Origin: Agromyces sp. G08B096
GTDB lineage: Bacteria; Actinomycetota; Actinomycetes; Actinomycetales; Microbacteriaceae
Assembly: GCF_040267705.1 (NCBI RefSeq)
Contig: NZ_CP158374.1
Span: 2,294,001 to 2,358,000, forward strand
Direction of reading: 5' to 3'
Length of the DNA stretch: 64,000 nucleotides
Part shown: in pieces, positions 36,894 to 44,002 of the stretch
How positions within the stretch are numbered: position 1 is the first letter of the stretch
Layout: every line of letters starts with the position of its first letter
The notes under the pieces: model-generated
What the model was told of the DNA's origin: nothing
What the model saw: the letters and a program-made list of their open reading frames with translations, nothing else
The model's database searches: none
Program-made: the position numbers and the translations under genes

Positions 36894-37963
36894 GCTGGTG
36901 GGACGCCGACGACGACGAAGACGAGCCCGAGTACGACGAGTCCGACGTCCGGGTGCGCCCCAACCGCCGCGGCAGCCGCCCCCGCACCAAGGTGCGGCCG
37001 GAGCACGCCGACGCCGTCGAGGGGAGCGTGCTCGGCGTCGACCGCGGCCGGTACGCCGTGCTCGTGGACGAGGGCGCCCCGTCCGAGCGCGACGTGGTCG
37101 CCGCGCGCGCGAGCGAGCTGCGCCGGAAGTCGGTCGTCACGGGCGACCGGGTCGACCTCGTCGGCGACACGTCCGGCGAGCCCGGCACGCTCTCGCGGAT
37201 CGTGCGGGTCGGCGAGCGCGCCACGCTCCTGCGGCGGAGCGCCGACGACACCGACGAGGTGGAGCGGGTCATCGTCGCCAACGCCGACCGGATGATGATC
37301 GTGATCGCCGCCGCCGACCCCGAACCTCGCACACGACTCGTCGACCGGTACCTCGTCGCCGCGTACGACGCCGGAATCGAGCCGCTGATGTGTGTGACGA
37401 AGACCGATCTGGCCGACCCGGGCCCGTTCCTGGAGAACTTCGCCGGCCTCGACATCCCCGTGTTCCTCAGCGGGCGCGAACGGATGCCGCTCGAAGCGAT
37501 CACCGAGGCGCTGCTCGGTCACCGCACCGTCTTCGTCGGCCACTCGGGCGTCGGCAAGTCCACGCTCGTGAACGCGCTCGTGCCGGGCGCCGACCGGGCG
37601 ACCGGCCACGTGAACGCCGTCACCGGCCGGGGCCGGCACACGTCGTCCTCGACCGTGTCCCTCCGGGTCGTCGACGACGATCGGCACGGCTGGGTGATCG
37701 ACACACCCGGCGTCCGGTCGTTCGGCCTCGGCCACATCGACCCGGCGAACATCCTGAAGGCCTTCACCGATCTCGCACGGATCGCCGAAGCCTGTCCGCG
37801 CGGATGCACCCACCTGCCCGATGCGCCCGACTGCGCGATCGTCGAAGCGGTCGACGCCGGCGAGCTCGGCGACATCGGCCGGGCGAGGCTCGACTCGCTG
37901 CAGCGCCTCCTGCAGACCTTCGCCCCGGCGGCCGGCTCGGGCGGCGGCTCCGCCGGAGTGTGA
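36890..37963 (+). CDS. rsgA: Ribosome small-subunit-dependent GTPase A
   Basis: A 357-residue circularly permuted GTPase that helps mature the 30S subunit. An acidic, Asp/Glu-rich N-terminus precedes an OB fold (about 40-110). The G motifs come in the permuted order: G4 TKTD (about 170), G1 GHSGVGKST (about 217-225) and G3 DTPGVRSFG (about 270). The zinc knuckle is ACPRGCTHLPDAPDCA (about 302-317). The acidic extension is unusually rich but seen in actinobacterial homologues. Co-translated with aroA, the usual pairing in this group. Confidence 0.93.
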   Translation: MSWWDADDDEDEPEYDESDVRVRPNRRGSRPRTKVRPEHADAVEGSVLGVDRGRYAVLVDEGAPSERDVVAARASELRRKSVVTGDRVDLVGDTSGEPGTLSRIVRVGERATLLRRSADDTDEVERVIVANADRMMIVIAAADPEPRTRLVDRYLVAAYDAGIEPLMCVTKTDLADPGPFLENFAGLDIPVFLSGRERMPLEAITEALLGHRTVFVGHSGVGKSTLVNALVPGADRATGHVNAVTGRGRHTSSSTVSLRVVDDDRHGWVIDTPGVRSFGLGHIDPANILKAFTDLARIAEACPRGCTHLPDAPDCAIVEAVDAGELGDIGRARLDSLQRLLQTFAPAAGSGGGSAGV

Positions 37964-38001
37964 GCCGGCCGGCGGAGGCTGAGCCACGCGAGGTGCCTAC
38001 G

Positions 38002-38484
38002 ATGGAACCCATGACCGACGCACGACTCGCCCCCGGCGACCTCGCCCCCGACTTCACCCTCCTCGACCAGGACGGCTCGCCCGTCACCCTGTCGGAGCTG
38101 CGCGGCACCAAGGTGGTCCTGTACTTCTACCCCGAGGCGATGACCCCGGGTTGCACCACCGAGGCGTGCGACTTCCGCGACAACCTGAACTCGTTCACGA
38201 GCTCAGGCATCCGCGTGCTCGGCGTCTCGAAGGACGACGTCGACAAGCTCAAGCGCTTCGCCGAGCGCGACCACCTCACCTTCCCGCTGCTCGCCGACCC
38301 CGACCTCGCCGTCCAGCAGGCGTACGGCGTGTGGGGCGAGAAATCGCTCTACGGGAAGATCGTGATCGGCTCGATCCGGTCGACCTTCATCATCGACGAG
38401 GACGGCCGCATCGCGAAGGCGTTCTACAACGTCAAGGCGACGGGGCATGTCGCGCGGCTCCGCCGCGAGCTCGGCCTCGACTGA
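38002..38484 (+). CDS. bcp: Thiol peroxidase, BCP/PrxQ type
   Basis: A 160-residue peroxiredoxin that reduces peroxides with a thiol donor. The peroxidatic Cys51 and likely resolving Cys56 are in PGCTTEAC, the spacing of E. coli BCP. Start 38002 has a GAGGT at 7 bases; an internal ATG at 38011 is an alternative. The last codons (ELGLD-stop) are the first unit of a degenerate 16-bp tandem array continuing downstream (38467-38554). Confidence 0.93.
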   Translation: MEPMTDARLAPGDLAPDFTLLDQDGSPVTLSELRGTKVVLYFYPEAMTPGCTTEACDFRDNLNSFTSSGIRVLGVSKDDVDKLKRFAERDHLTFPLLADPDLAVQQAYGVWGEKSLYGKIVIGSIRSTFIIDEDGRIAKAFYNVKATGHVARLRRELGLD

Positions 38485-38554
38485 GCCCGGCCCGACTGAG
38501 CCCGGCCTCGATTGAGCCCGGCCTCGACTGAGCTCGGCCTCGACTGAGCCCGGC
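38467..38554 (+). repeat. 16-bp tandem repeat spanning the end of bcp
   Basis: Five and a half units of GAGCYCGGCCTCGAYT: 38467-38482, 38483-38497 (one base short), 38498-38513, 38514-38529, 38530-38545 and a partial 38546-38554. The first copy encodes the last residues and stop of bcp; the fifth is identical to it. The array ends at the stop of the convergent membrane-protein gene. Confidence 0.9.
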
Positions 38555-38988
38555 TAGGCCGAGGGGTCGGGCGAGAAGGCCGCGCGCACCGGCGGCCAGA
38601 GCAGCAGTCCGACGACGACGATCGCGGGCACGAGCAGTGCCCAGCCGACGTCCGGCCGTGCGAAGAGCCCCTGGAACGCTCCGACGGCGACCGAGACCTG
38701 GAGCACCTGCCACACGATGGCCGCCGAGCGCGCCCAGTGCGCCCGCCGGAGCGACGCGACGGCGACCGCGACGGTCCAGATCGCGCCGATCGCCGCGATC
38801 ACGATGAGCGCGACCGCCGTCGCGTACGACGACGGCTCGAACGAGAACAGGTCGACGACGAGCCAGAACACGATGGCGACCATGGCGGCCGCCTCGAGGA
38901 AGAGCAGGGCGCTCAGCACGACGAGCGCCGTCCGCGGCGACCCCGGCTCCCGCTCGTCGGCGTCGGCCCGTCGCACGGTCTCATTCAC
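38554..38988 (-). CDS. Small four-helix membrane protein
   Basis: A 144-residue protein. A charged N-terminus (MNETVRRADADERE) is followed by four hydrophobic segments (about 20-42, 52-75, 85-105, 112-132) and a short polar tail. I recognise no family motif; similar small proteins are common in Microbacteriaceae. Convergent with bcp; its stop lies at the edge of the tandem repeat. Function unknown. Confidence 0.7.
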   Translation of the reverse strand: MNETVRRADADEREPGSPRTALVVLSALLFLEAAAMVAIVFWLVVDLFSFEPSSYATAVALIVIAAIGAIWTVAVAVASLRRAHWARSAAIVWQVLQVSVAVGAFQGLFARPDVGWALLVPAIVVVGLLLWPPVRAAFSPDPSA

Positions 38989-39191
38989 AGCGATATCCCA
39001 TGCACGACTATTGATTCGCCTTCCGCGCTATGCCACCATTTATGAGGCCGAATTGATGCTCACAGGGACGTGAGCCGATCAGTTCCTGATCCTACTTCCC
39101 GAGATTCGGTCTTTCCCCCCGCAGCCGACCGGTTTCCGGTCACGCGCTCATGCGTGCGCGACTGCGACCTGAGTAAGCAAGGAGCATCTCC

Positions 39192-39440
39192 ATGGATTGG
39201 CGCGACAAAGCCGCCTGCCTCACGGCCGACCCCGAACTGTTCTTCCCGGTCGGCAACACCGGTCCGGCCGTCGACCAGATCGAGAAGGCCAAGGCGGTCT
39301 GCGCGCGCTGCACCGTCACGGAGATCTGCCTGCAGTACGCCCTCGAGACCGGCCAGGACTCGGGCGTCTGGGGCGGCCTCAGCGAAGACGAGCGTCGTGC
39401 GCTGAAGCGCCGCGCCGCTCGCGCGCGCCGCGCCAGCTGA
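39192..39440 (+). CDS. WhiB-family iron-sulfur transcription factor (WhiB1-like)
   Basis: An 82-residue Wbl protein: Cys9, Cys37, Cys40 and Cys46 in the C-x2-C-x5-C spacing bind a [4Fe-4S] cluster. GVWGG (58-62) is the turn before a basic C-terminal tail (KRRAARARRAS) that binds DNA. By length and start (MDWRDKAACL) it fits WhiB1, a NO-sensitive regulator usually partnered with the primary sigma factor. Ribosome site AAGGAG lies 6 bases before the ATG. A 200-base leader region upstream shows no other gene. A hairpin follows at 39451-39479. Confidence 0.92.
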   Translation: MDWRDKAACLTADPELFFPVGNTGPAVDQIEKAKAVCARCTVTEICLQYALETGQDSGVWGGLSEDERRALKRRAARARRAS

Positions 39441-39450
39441 CCTCTCCGAT

Positions 39451-39479
39451 CGACGGATGTCCCGACGGGGCATCCGTCG
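39451..39479 (+). terminator. Terminator hairpin after whiB
   Basis: A 13-base stem CGACGGATGTCCC / GGGGCATCCGTCG (one G-U pair) with a 3-base loop lies 10 bases past the stop of the WhiB gene. Followed by TTCC only, no long U-run. Confidence 0.65.
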
Positions 39480-39560
39480 TTCCGTGTCCGGCGCCGTTCC
39501 TTCCTCCCGGTCGGGCCGCGATGGCACGCAGCCACCCGCGGGCCGAACCCGCGGACCGGG

Positions 39561-41054
39561 TCAGCCCTCGGCGATCCAGCGCAGCGGCACCTCGATCGTG
39601 ACCTCCGTGCCGCGGCCGACGAGCGTGTGCCAGTCGATCGTCCCGCCGAGCTCGCCCTGGATGAGCGTGCGCACGATCTGCGTGCCGAGCCCCTCGCCGA
39701 CCTTGCCCTCGGGCAGGCCGGACCCCGTGTCGCGCACCTGCACCGTCAGCGTCGTGTCCGACCGCGACGCGTGCACCTCGACGTCGCCCTCCTGACCGGC
39801 GAGGCCGTGCTCGACGGCGTTCGTCACGAGCTCGGTGAGCGCGAGGGCGAGCGGCGTGGCGTACTCGCTCGGCAGCACCCCGAACGTGCCGGTCTTCTTG
39901 GGGTGCGCGGTGGTGTTGTGCGCCGCCGCCACCTCTGCCACGAGTAGCAGCGCCCGGTCGAACACCTCGTCGAAGTCGACGTTCTGTGCGACACCGGTGG
40001 AGAGCGTGTCGTGGACGACCGCGATCGCGCCCACCCGTCGCATGGCCTGGGTGAGCGCCTCCCTCGCCTCGTCGGAATGGGTGCGGCGAGCCTGGATGCG
40101 CAACAGGGATGCCACGGTCTGCAGGTTGTTCTTCACCCGGTGGTGGATCTCGCGGATCGTCGCGTCCTTGGTGATGAGCTCCTGCTCCTGGTGGCGGAGC
40201 TCGGTGACGTCGCGGATCAGCACGATCGCGCCGATGCGCTCCCCGTGGTGCCGGATGGGAATGGCCCGGAGCGAGACCGTGACGCCCCGCGACTCGACCT
40301 CGGTGCGCCACGGCGCACGCCCCGTCACGACGAGCGGCAGCGACTCGTCGACCACGAGCTTTCCGGCGAGCAGCCGCGTGGTCACCTCGGCGAGCGACTG
40401 CCCCTCGAGCTCGTCGTCGAAGCCCATGCGGTTGAACGCCGACAGGGCGTTCGGGCTCGCGAACGTGGTCACGCCGTCCATGTCGAGCCGGATGAGGCCG
40501 TCGTTCGCGCGCGGGGCCCCGCGACGGGGGCCGGTCGGTGCGCCGAGGTCGGGGAAGTCGCCCGAGGCGATCATCTGGAACAGTTCGCTCGCGCAGTCGT
40601 TGAACGTGAGCTCCTGACGGCTCGGCGTGCGGGTGGCGCTGAGGTTGGTGTGCCGCGTGATGACCGCGACCGGGGCCGTGGCGAGCTCCGTGCCCGTCGC
40701 GGTGAGGCGCCGCATGACGGGCACCGCGCGCATCCGGGTGGGCATCTCCTCGTACCAGTCAGGTGACGAGGAGTCGACGATGCGGGCCGTCTCGAACGCC
40801 TCCGCGACGAGGTCGCGCCACTGCGGCTTGATCGACTGGCCGACGAAGTCGCGGTAGAACAGCGTCGCCGCACTCGACGGTCGCGCGTGCGCGACGGCCA
40901 CGAAGTCCTCCTCGGCCGACGGCACCCAGAGCACGATGTCGGCGAAGGCGAGATCGGCGAGCAGCTGCAGATCGCCGACGAGCATGTGCAGCCAGTCGAC
41001 ATCGGCCTGACTGCTGCGGCCCTGGGCGAGGACGAGTTCACTGAGGGTCGACAC
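39561..41054 (-). CDS. pdtaS: Cytosolic sensor histidine kinase (PdtaS-like)
   Basis: A 497-residue soluble kinase without membrane segments: GAF-like domain (about 10-145), PAS-like domain (about 175-290), HisKA_2 segment with phospho-acceptor His in HHRVKNNLQT (about residue 305), and HWE/HisKA_2-type ATPase (LTELVTNAVEHGL; VRDTGSGLPEG; GLGTQIVRTLIQGELGG). In mycobacteria PdtaS phosphorylates the antiterminator PdtaR; no pdtaR gene is visible here. It neighbours whiB on the opposite strand, an order seen in many actinobacteria. Confidence in class is high. Confidence 0.9.
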   Translation of the reverse strand: MSTLSELVLAQGRSSQADVDWLHMLVGDLQLLADLAFADIVLWVPSAEEDFVAVAHARPSSAATLFYRDFVGQSIKPQWRDLVAEAFETARIVDSSSPDWYEEMPTRMRAVPVMRRLTATGTELATAPVAVITRHTNLSATRTPSRQELTFNDCASELFQMIASGDFPDLGAPTGPRRGAPRANDGLIRLDMDGVTTFASPNALSAFNRMGFDDELEGQSLAEVTTRLLAGKLVVDESLPLVVTGRAPWRTEVESRGVTVSLRAIPIRHHGERIGAIVLIRDVTELRHQEQELITKDATIREIHHRVKNNLQTVASLLRIQARRTHSDEAREALTQAMRRVGAIAVVHDTLSTGVAQNVDFDEVFDRALLLVAEVAAAHNTTAHPKKTGTFGVLPSEYATPLALALTELVTNAVEHGLAGQEGDVEVHASRSDTTLTVQVRDTGSGLPEGKVGEGLGTQIVRTLIQGELGGTIDWHTLVGRGTEVTIEVPLRWIAEG

Positions 41055-41111
41055 GATCTCCAGCGTAGTGCCGGGCCCGGGCCATGACGGGGCCTCCGGC
41101 CGCCGGGGGGA

Positions 41112-42362
41112 TCAGGAGGCGGCAGCCCGCTGCAGGCGGAAGCCCCGCGCCGGGCGACGGGCCCGCGCCGGCTCGGCGATGGGCGCGACGCGCGTGAGCG
41201 CGTAGTCGCGGATGGCGGCACGGAGCGGCGAACGCGGCGCGACATCGCGCAGCGTCTTCGCCGACAGGATGGCGGCATCCGTCGCGCGGCCGTCATGCGG
41301 GAGCAGGGTGAGTCCGTCGAGCCCGCCGAAGCGTCGCATCGTCTGACGGATCTGGCCGTGCGCGTCGATCCCGAGCGCGCTGCTCCGGACCCGGTTGACG
41401 ACGACGTCGATGCGCTCGGGGTCGACGTGGTCGACCAGCTCGGCGTGGCCGCGGAGCAGCCGCGACAGGCCGACTGGATCGGCCAACCCGATCGCCACCA
41501 CCCGATCGGATGCTTCCAGCGCCGCGAACGTCGCGGCATTCCTCCTGGGGGCGAACTGGTCGCTCGTCAATTCCTCGTCGCGCTCGAGGCTGAAACCGGT
41601 ATCGACGATCACGTACTCGGTGAGCCCCCTCAACGCGGCGAGTGCCGCCGAGACACGCTCGGACGAGAGTTCGGGCCAGCGACTCGGGCCGACGAGGCCG
41701 GTGAGCACATCGAAGGACGCCCGCGGCGCGGTGTAGCGCTGCGCGACGCGCTCGAACTCCGCACGATCGAGGGATCCGGAGCCCGCGAGCCGGCAGGCGG
41801 CGGCGAAGCCCGGCGCTTCGTCGAGGAGCCCGAGCGTGGCCGCGACCGCGCCCCCGTAGGGGTCGGCGTCGACGAGCACCACCCGGTGCCCGGCCGCCGC
41901 GAGCTCGGCCGCGAGATTCACGGCGAACAGGGTGCGACCGGGGGCACCGGCCGGACCCCACACCGCCACGACGGAGACCCGGTGCCCGGCCTCGACCACC
42001 GGCTCGAGCGCGCGAGACGGCAGCGGCACGCCGCCGGCGACGAGCCGCTCCACCTCCGGCCACGTCGCCTCGCCGTCGAGCACCTCGTGCAGGCCCACCT
42101 GCGCGGCGAGCGCCCGCTCCCGGTCGTCTGCGGCGAGGGCGACCAGCCGGATGCCCCGCACGTCGCACGCGTCGAGCAGTTCGGGGCTGAGCGTGCCGCG
42201 CCCGGCGCCGACGAGCACGACCTCGGGAGCGAGCTCGTCGAGTCCGTCGACGATGTCGCGCCAGCCGACGAGCCGGGCGAGCACCTGGTGGCCGGCCTCG
42301 AGCGCGTCCGCGATGAGGCGATCCTCGGTGGCCGCGTCGAGGCCGAGCACGAGTCGTGCCAT
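41112..42362 (-). CDS. MinD/CpaE-like P-loop ATPase with variant Walker A
   Basis: A 416-residue ParA/MinD-superfamily protein. A response-regulator-like N-terminal domain (about 1-115) is followed by the ATPase. The P-loop reads GPAGAPGRT (136-144): the signature Lys of the deviant Walker A is Ala and the final Lys is Arg, so ATP use is doubtful. VVLVDADPYGGAVA supplies the Walker B-type Asp. CpaE-like proteins localise pilus or secretion machinery. Its ATG overlaps the SAF protein's stop (ATGA), so the two act together, but no other pilus gene is in the window. Confidence 0.78.
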   Translation of the reverse strand: MARLVLGLDAATEDRLIADALEAGHQVLARLVGWRDIVDGLDELAPEVVLVGAGRGTLSPELLDACDVRGIRLVALAADDRERALAAQVGLHEVLDGEATWPEVERLVAGGVPLPSRALEPVVEAGHRVSVVAVWGPAGAPGRTLFAVNLAAELAAAGHRVVLVDADPYGGAVAATLGLLDEAPGFAAACRLAGSGSLDRAEFERVAQRYTAPRASFDVLTGLVGPSRWPELSSERVSAALAALRGLTEYVIVDTGFSLERDEELTSDQFAPRRNAATFAALEASDRVVAIGLADPVGLSRLLRGHAELVDHVDPERIDVVVNRVRSSALGIDAHGQIRQTMRRFGGLDGLTLLPHDGRATDAAILSAKTLRDVAPRSPLRAAIRDYALTRVAPIAEPARARRPARGFRLQRAAAS

Positions 42363-42991
42363 CAGTCGACCGCCCCGGTTCGAGCGCCGACCAGGTCGAT
42401 CGCGTCGCCTGAGGCGAGCGCCTGCAGGACCGCGGCCACCTTCTCACGCGGCACCAGCAGCTCCACGGAGACCCCGTCGCCGGAGACCATGCCCTCGGGC
42501 TCGACGACCCCGGATACCTCTGCGCCGGCCACCAGCACCGCCGGCGGCTCATACGCGCCGTGCTCGACCAGGCGGGCCGACCAGACATCCACCCGGGACC
42601 CCGGCCCGAGCCCGCTCGGCAGCGGGCCGCGGCTCGGCACGACGACCGTCGCGAGCGCCGAGTCGTCGCGCTCGGCGACCGCGGCGGCCGGCACCAGCTC
42701 GCCGGCGCCGATGGTGCGGGTGGCGACCAGCCCCGACTCGGGCAGTTCCCCGGCGACGACGTACCGCTCCGCGGAGCCGCCGAGGCGCACCGACTCCACC
42801 ACGAGATCGTCGGTGTCGAGGCGCGTGCCGGTCGCGACGGTGTCGCGGACCGCATACACCTCCGTGGTCGTGTCGAAGCCCGTCACGAGGGCCCAGACGC
42901 CCGCCGTGGACCCCGCCACCAGCACCACGCCGATGAGCAGTCGTGGATCGATGCGGACCGACCCGCGCTCGCCGCGATCCTGACGTGCCAT
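42362..42991 (-). CDS. SAF-domain membrane protein (CpaB/RcpC-like)
   Basis: A 209-residue protein. A basic N-terminus and one hydrophobic helix (about 17-40) precede a SAF domain (AVRDTVATGTRLDTDDLVVES) and a beta-rich extracellular part ending in VELLVPREKVAAVLQALASG. This is the organisation of CpaB/RcpC pilus-assembly proteins. It is the first gene of a two-gene operon with the MinD/CpaE-like protein. No pilin, TadA or secretin-type gene is visible, so it may belong to an unconventional or incomplete system. Confidence 0.72.
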   Translation of the reverse strand: MARQDRGERGSVRIDPRLLIGVVLVAGSTAGVWALVTGFDTTTEVYAVRDTVATGTRLDTDDLVVESVRLGGSAERYVVAGELPESGLVATRTIGAGELVPAAAVAERDDSALATVVVPSRGPLPSGLGPGSRVDVWSARLVEHGAYEPPAVLVAGAEVSGVVEPEGMVSGDGVSVELLVPREKVAAVLQALASGDAIDLVGARTGAVD

Positions 42992-43108
42992 GCTGCTCCC
43001 TTCGTCGCGCCGACGGCGCCGTCGACCATCGTCGCCCGTGTCCGAGAGGTTGCCGGGAAGTTATCCACACGGGCGGCATCGCTCCGGCGGGGGCCCGATA
43101 ATCGAGGC

Positions 43109-43402
43109 ATGACCAATCCCGGTTCGGGCGAGATCGGCCGCTTCCTCTCCGTCGCCGACGCGGCCGAGCTGTTGTCGGTCGACGTCGCGACCGTCGACGG
43201 TCTCATCCGCTCCGGCGAACTGCCGGCCATCCGGGTCGGCGATCACGGCCCGTGGCGGGTGGAGCGCACGCAGCTCGAGCTCTGGATCCAGGACCGCTAC
43301 GAAGACACCCGCAGGCACGCCGCCTGGCAGGAAGGCGAGTTCTCGGCCGTCCTCGATCTCTCGGGCGCAGGCGTGGTCTCACCGCTCCGCCCGGTCGACT
43401 GA
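43109..43402 (+). CDS. Small helix-turn-helix (excisionase-type) DNA-binding protein
   Basis: A 97-residue protein with a MerR/excisionase-type winged HTH (FLSVADAAELLSVDVATVDGLIRSGELPAIRVG, residues about 12-45, then WRVERTQLELWIQ) and a short acidic tail. Such proteins are frequent in actinobacterial chromosomes beside SAF/CpaE genes and are probably a host regulator, not the excisionase of the prophage that starts 600 bases away: orientation and distance do not match. Convergent with the interrupted gene at 43410. Confidence 0.75.
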   Translation: MTNPGSGEIGRFLSVADAAELLSVDVATVDGLIRSGELPAIRVGDHGPWRVERTQLELWIQDRYEDTRRHAAWQEGEFSAVLDLSGAGVVSPLRPVD

Positions 43403-43409
43403 GCTGCCC

Positions 43410-43961
43410 TCAGCCGAACGCCACCAAGCGCAGCCGCTCCAAGGCGATGATCCGGTAGCCCTGCACTTCGTGCTCGCGCCTCGGAGTGCCGGGCTCGTGC
43501 AAGGCCAGGTCGACGTGGTCGCGCGCCACCCGATCGAGCGTGCCGTGTAGCTGGCCGTCGTCGGTGACGAGGGTGAGCGGGGTCCGTCGCCGGCTGAGGT
43601 CGCGGAGGGCGAACGGCAGCGAGATCCGGTCGGCGAGGGCGGCGGATGTCTCGGGCCCCGGCTGGAGGCTCGCGGACAGCTGGTCGCGGTCGGGCACGAC
43701 GGCGACCACGGCGTCGAGCGGGAGCACGCAACGACCGGCAGCGGGCCAGCCGGTCAATTCGCCGCTCAGCCAGTCGCGACCGAAGCTCATCGGGCGCACG
43801 CCGATCGCGAGTCCGCCGCGCAGCTGCACCCGGATGGCGCGGACGCCGTCGTCCGCGCGCGCGATGGCCTGAAGGCGGTCTCGCAGCGTCAGCCGGCTGA
43901 GCCGCAGCCGCTCCTCCTCGAGCGCGAGCGCCCGTTCCTCCGCCTGCTGCTCGTGGTCCAT
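43410..43961 (-). CDS. Host protein of unknown function, 5' end abutted by the prophage
   Basis: A 183-residue hydrophilic protein from the ATG at 43961: a Glu/Arg-rich helical start (HEQQAEERALALEEERLRLSR), then beta-rich segments ending YRIIALERLRLVAF. The open frame continues upstream (SSDDLASR, then prophage-encoded residues) and merges antisense-free into the end of the recombinase gene, where a GTG could serve as start. The host homologue probably begins several residues further up with a -W-x-x-LF-DDLAS-type segment (inference from memory of related genomes), so the phage has likely replaced the first codons. Function unknown. Confidence 0.65.
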   Translation of the reverse strand: MDHEQQAEERALALEEERLRLSRLTLRDRLQAIARADDGVRAIRVQLRGGLAIGVRPMSFGRDWLSGELTGWPAAGRCVLPLDAVVAVVPDRDQLSASLQPGPETSAALADRISLPFALRDLSRRRTPLTLVTDDGQLHGTLDRVARDHVDLALHEPGTPRREHEVQGYRIIALERLRLVAFG

Positions 43962-44002
43962 TCGGGAGGCGAGATCGTCCGATGAGGTGCGCGTTTGCAG
44001 CG
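43962..44002. other. Probable prophage-host junction (attL region)
   Basis: The 41 bases between the ATG of the host gene (43961) and the stop of the serine recombinase (44003) hold the junction, because a serine recombinase gene typically lies next to attP. The exact crossover dinucleotide cannot be set without the right-hand junction, which lies outside the window. Confidence 0.55.

Noticed and set aside
43962-44002. Exact attL core sequence
   Set aside because: A single junction is visible, so no duplicated core can be identified.
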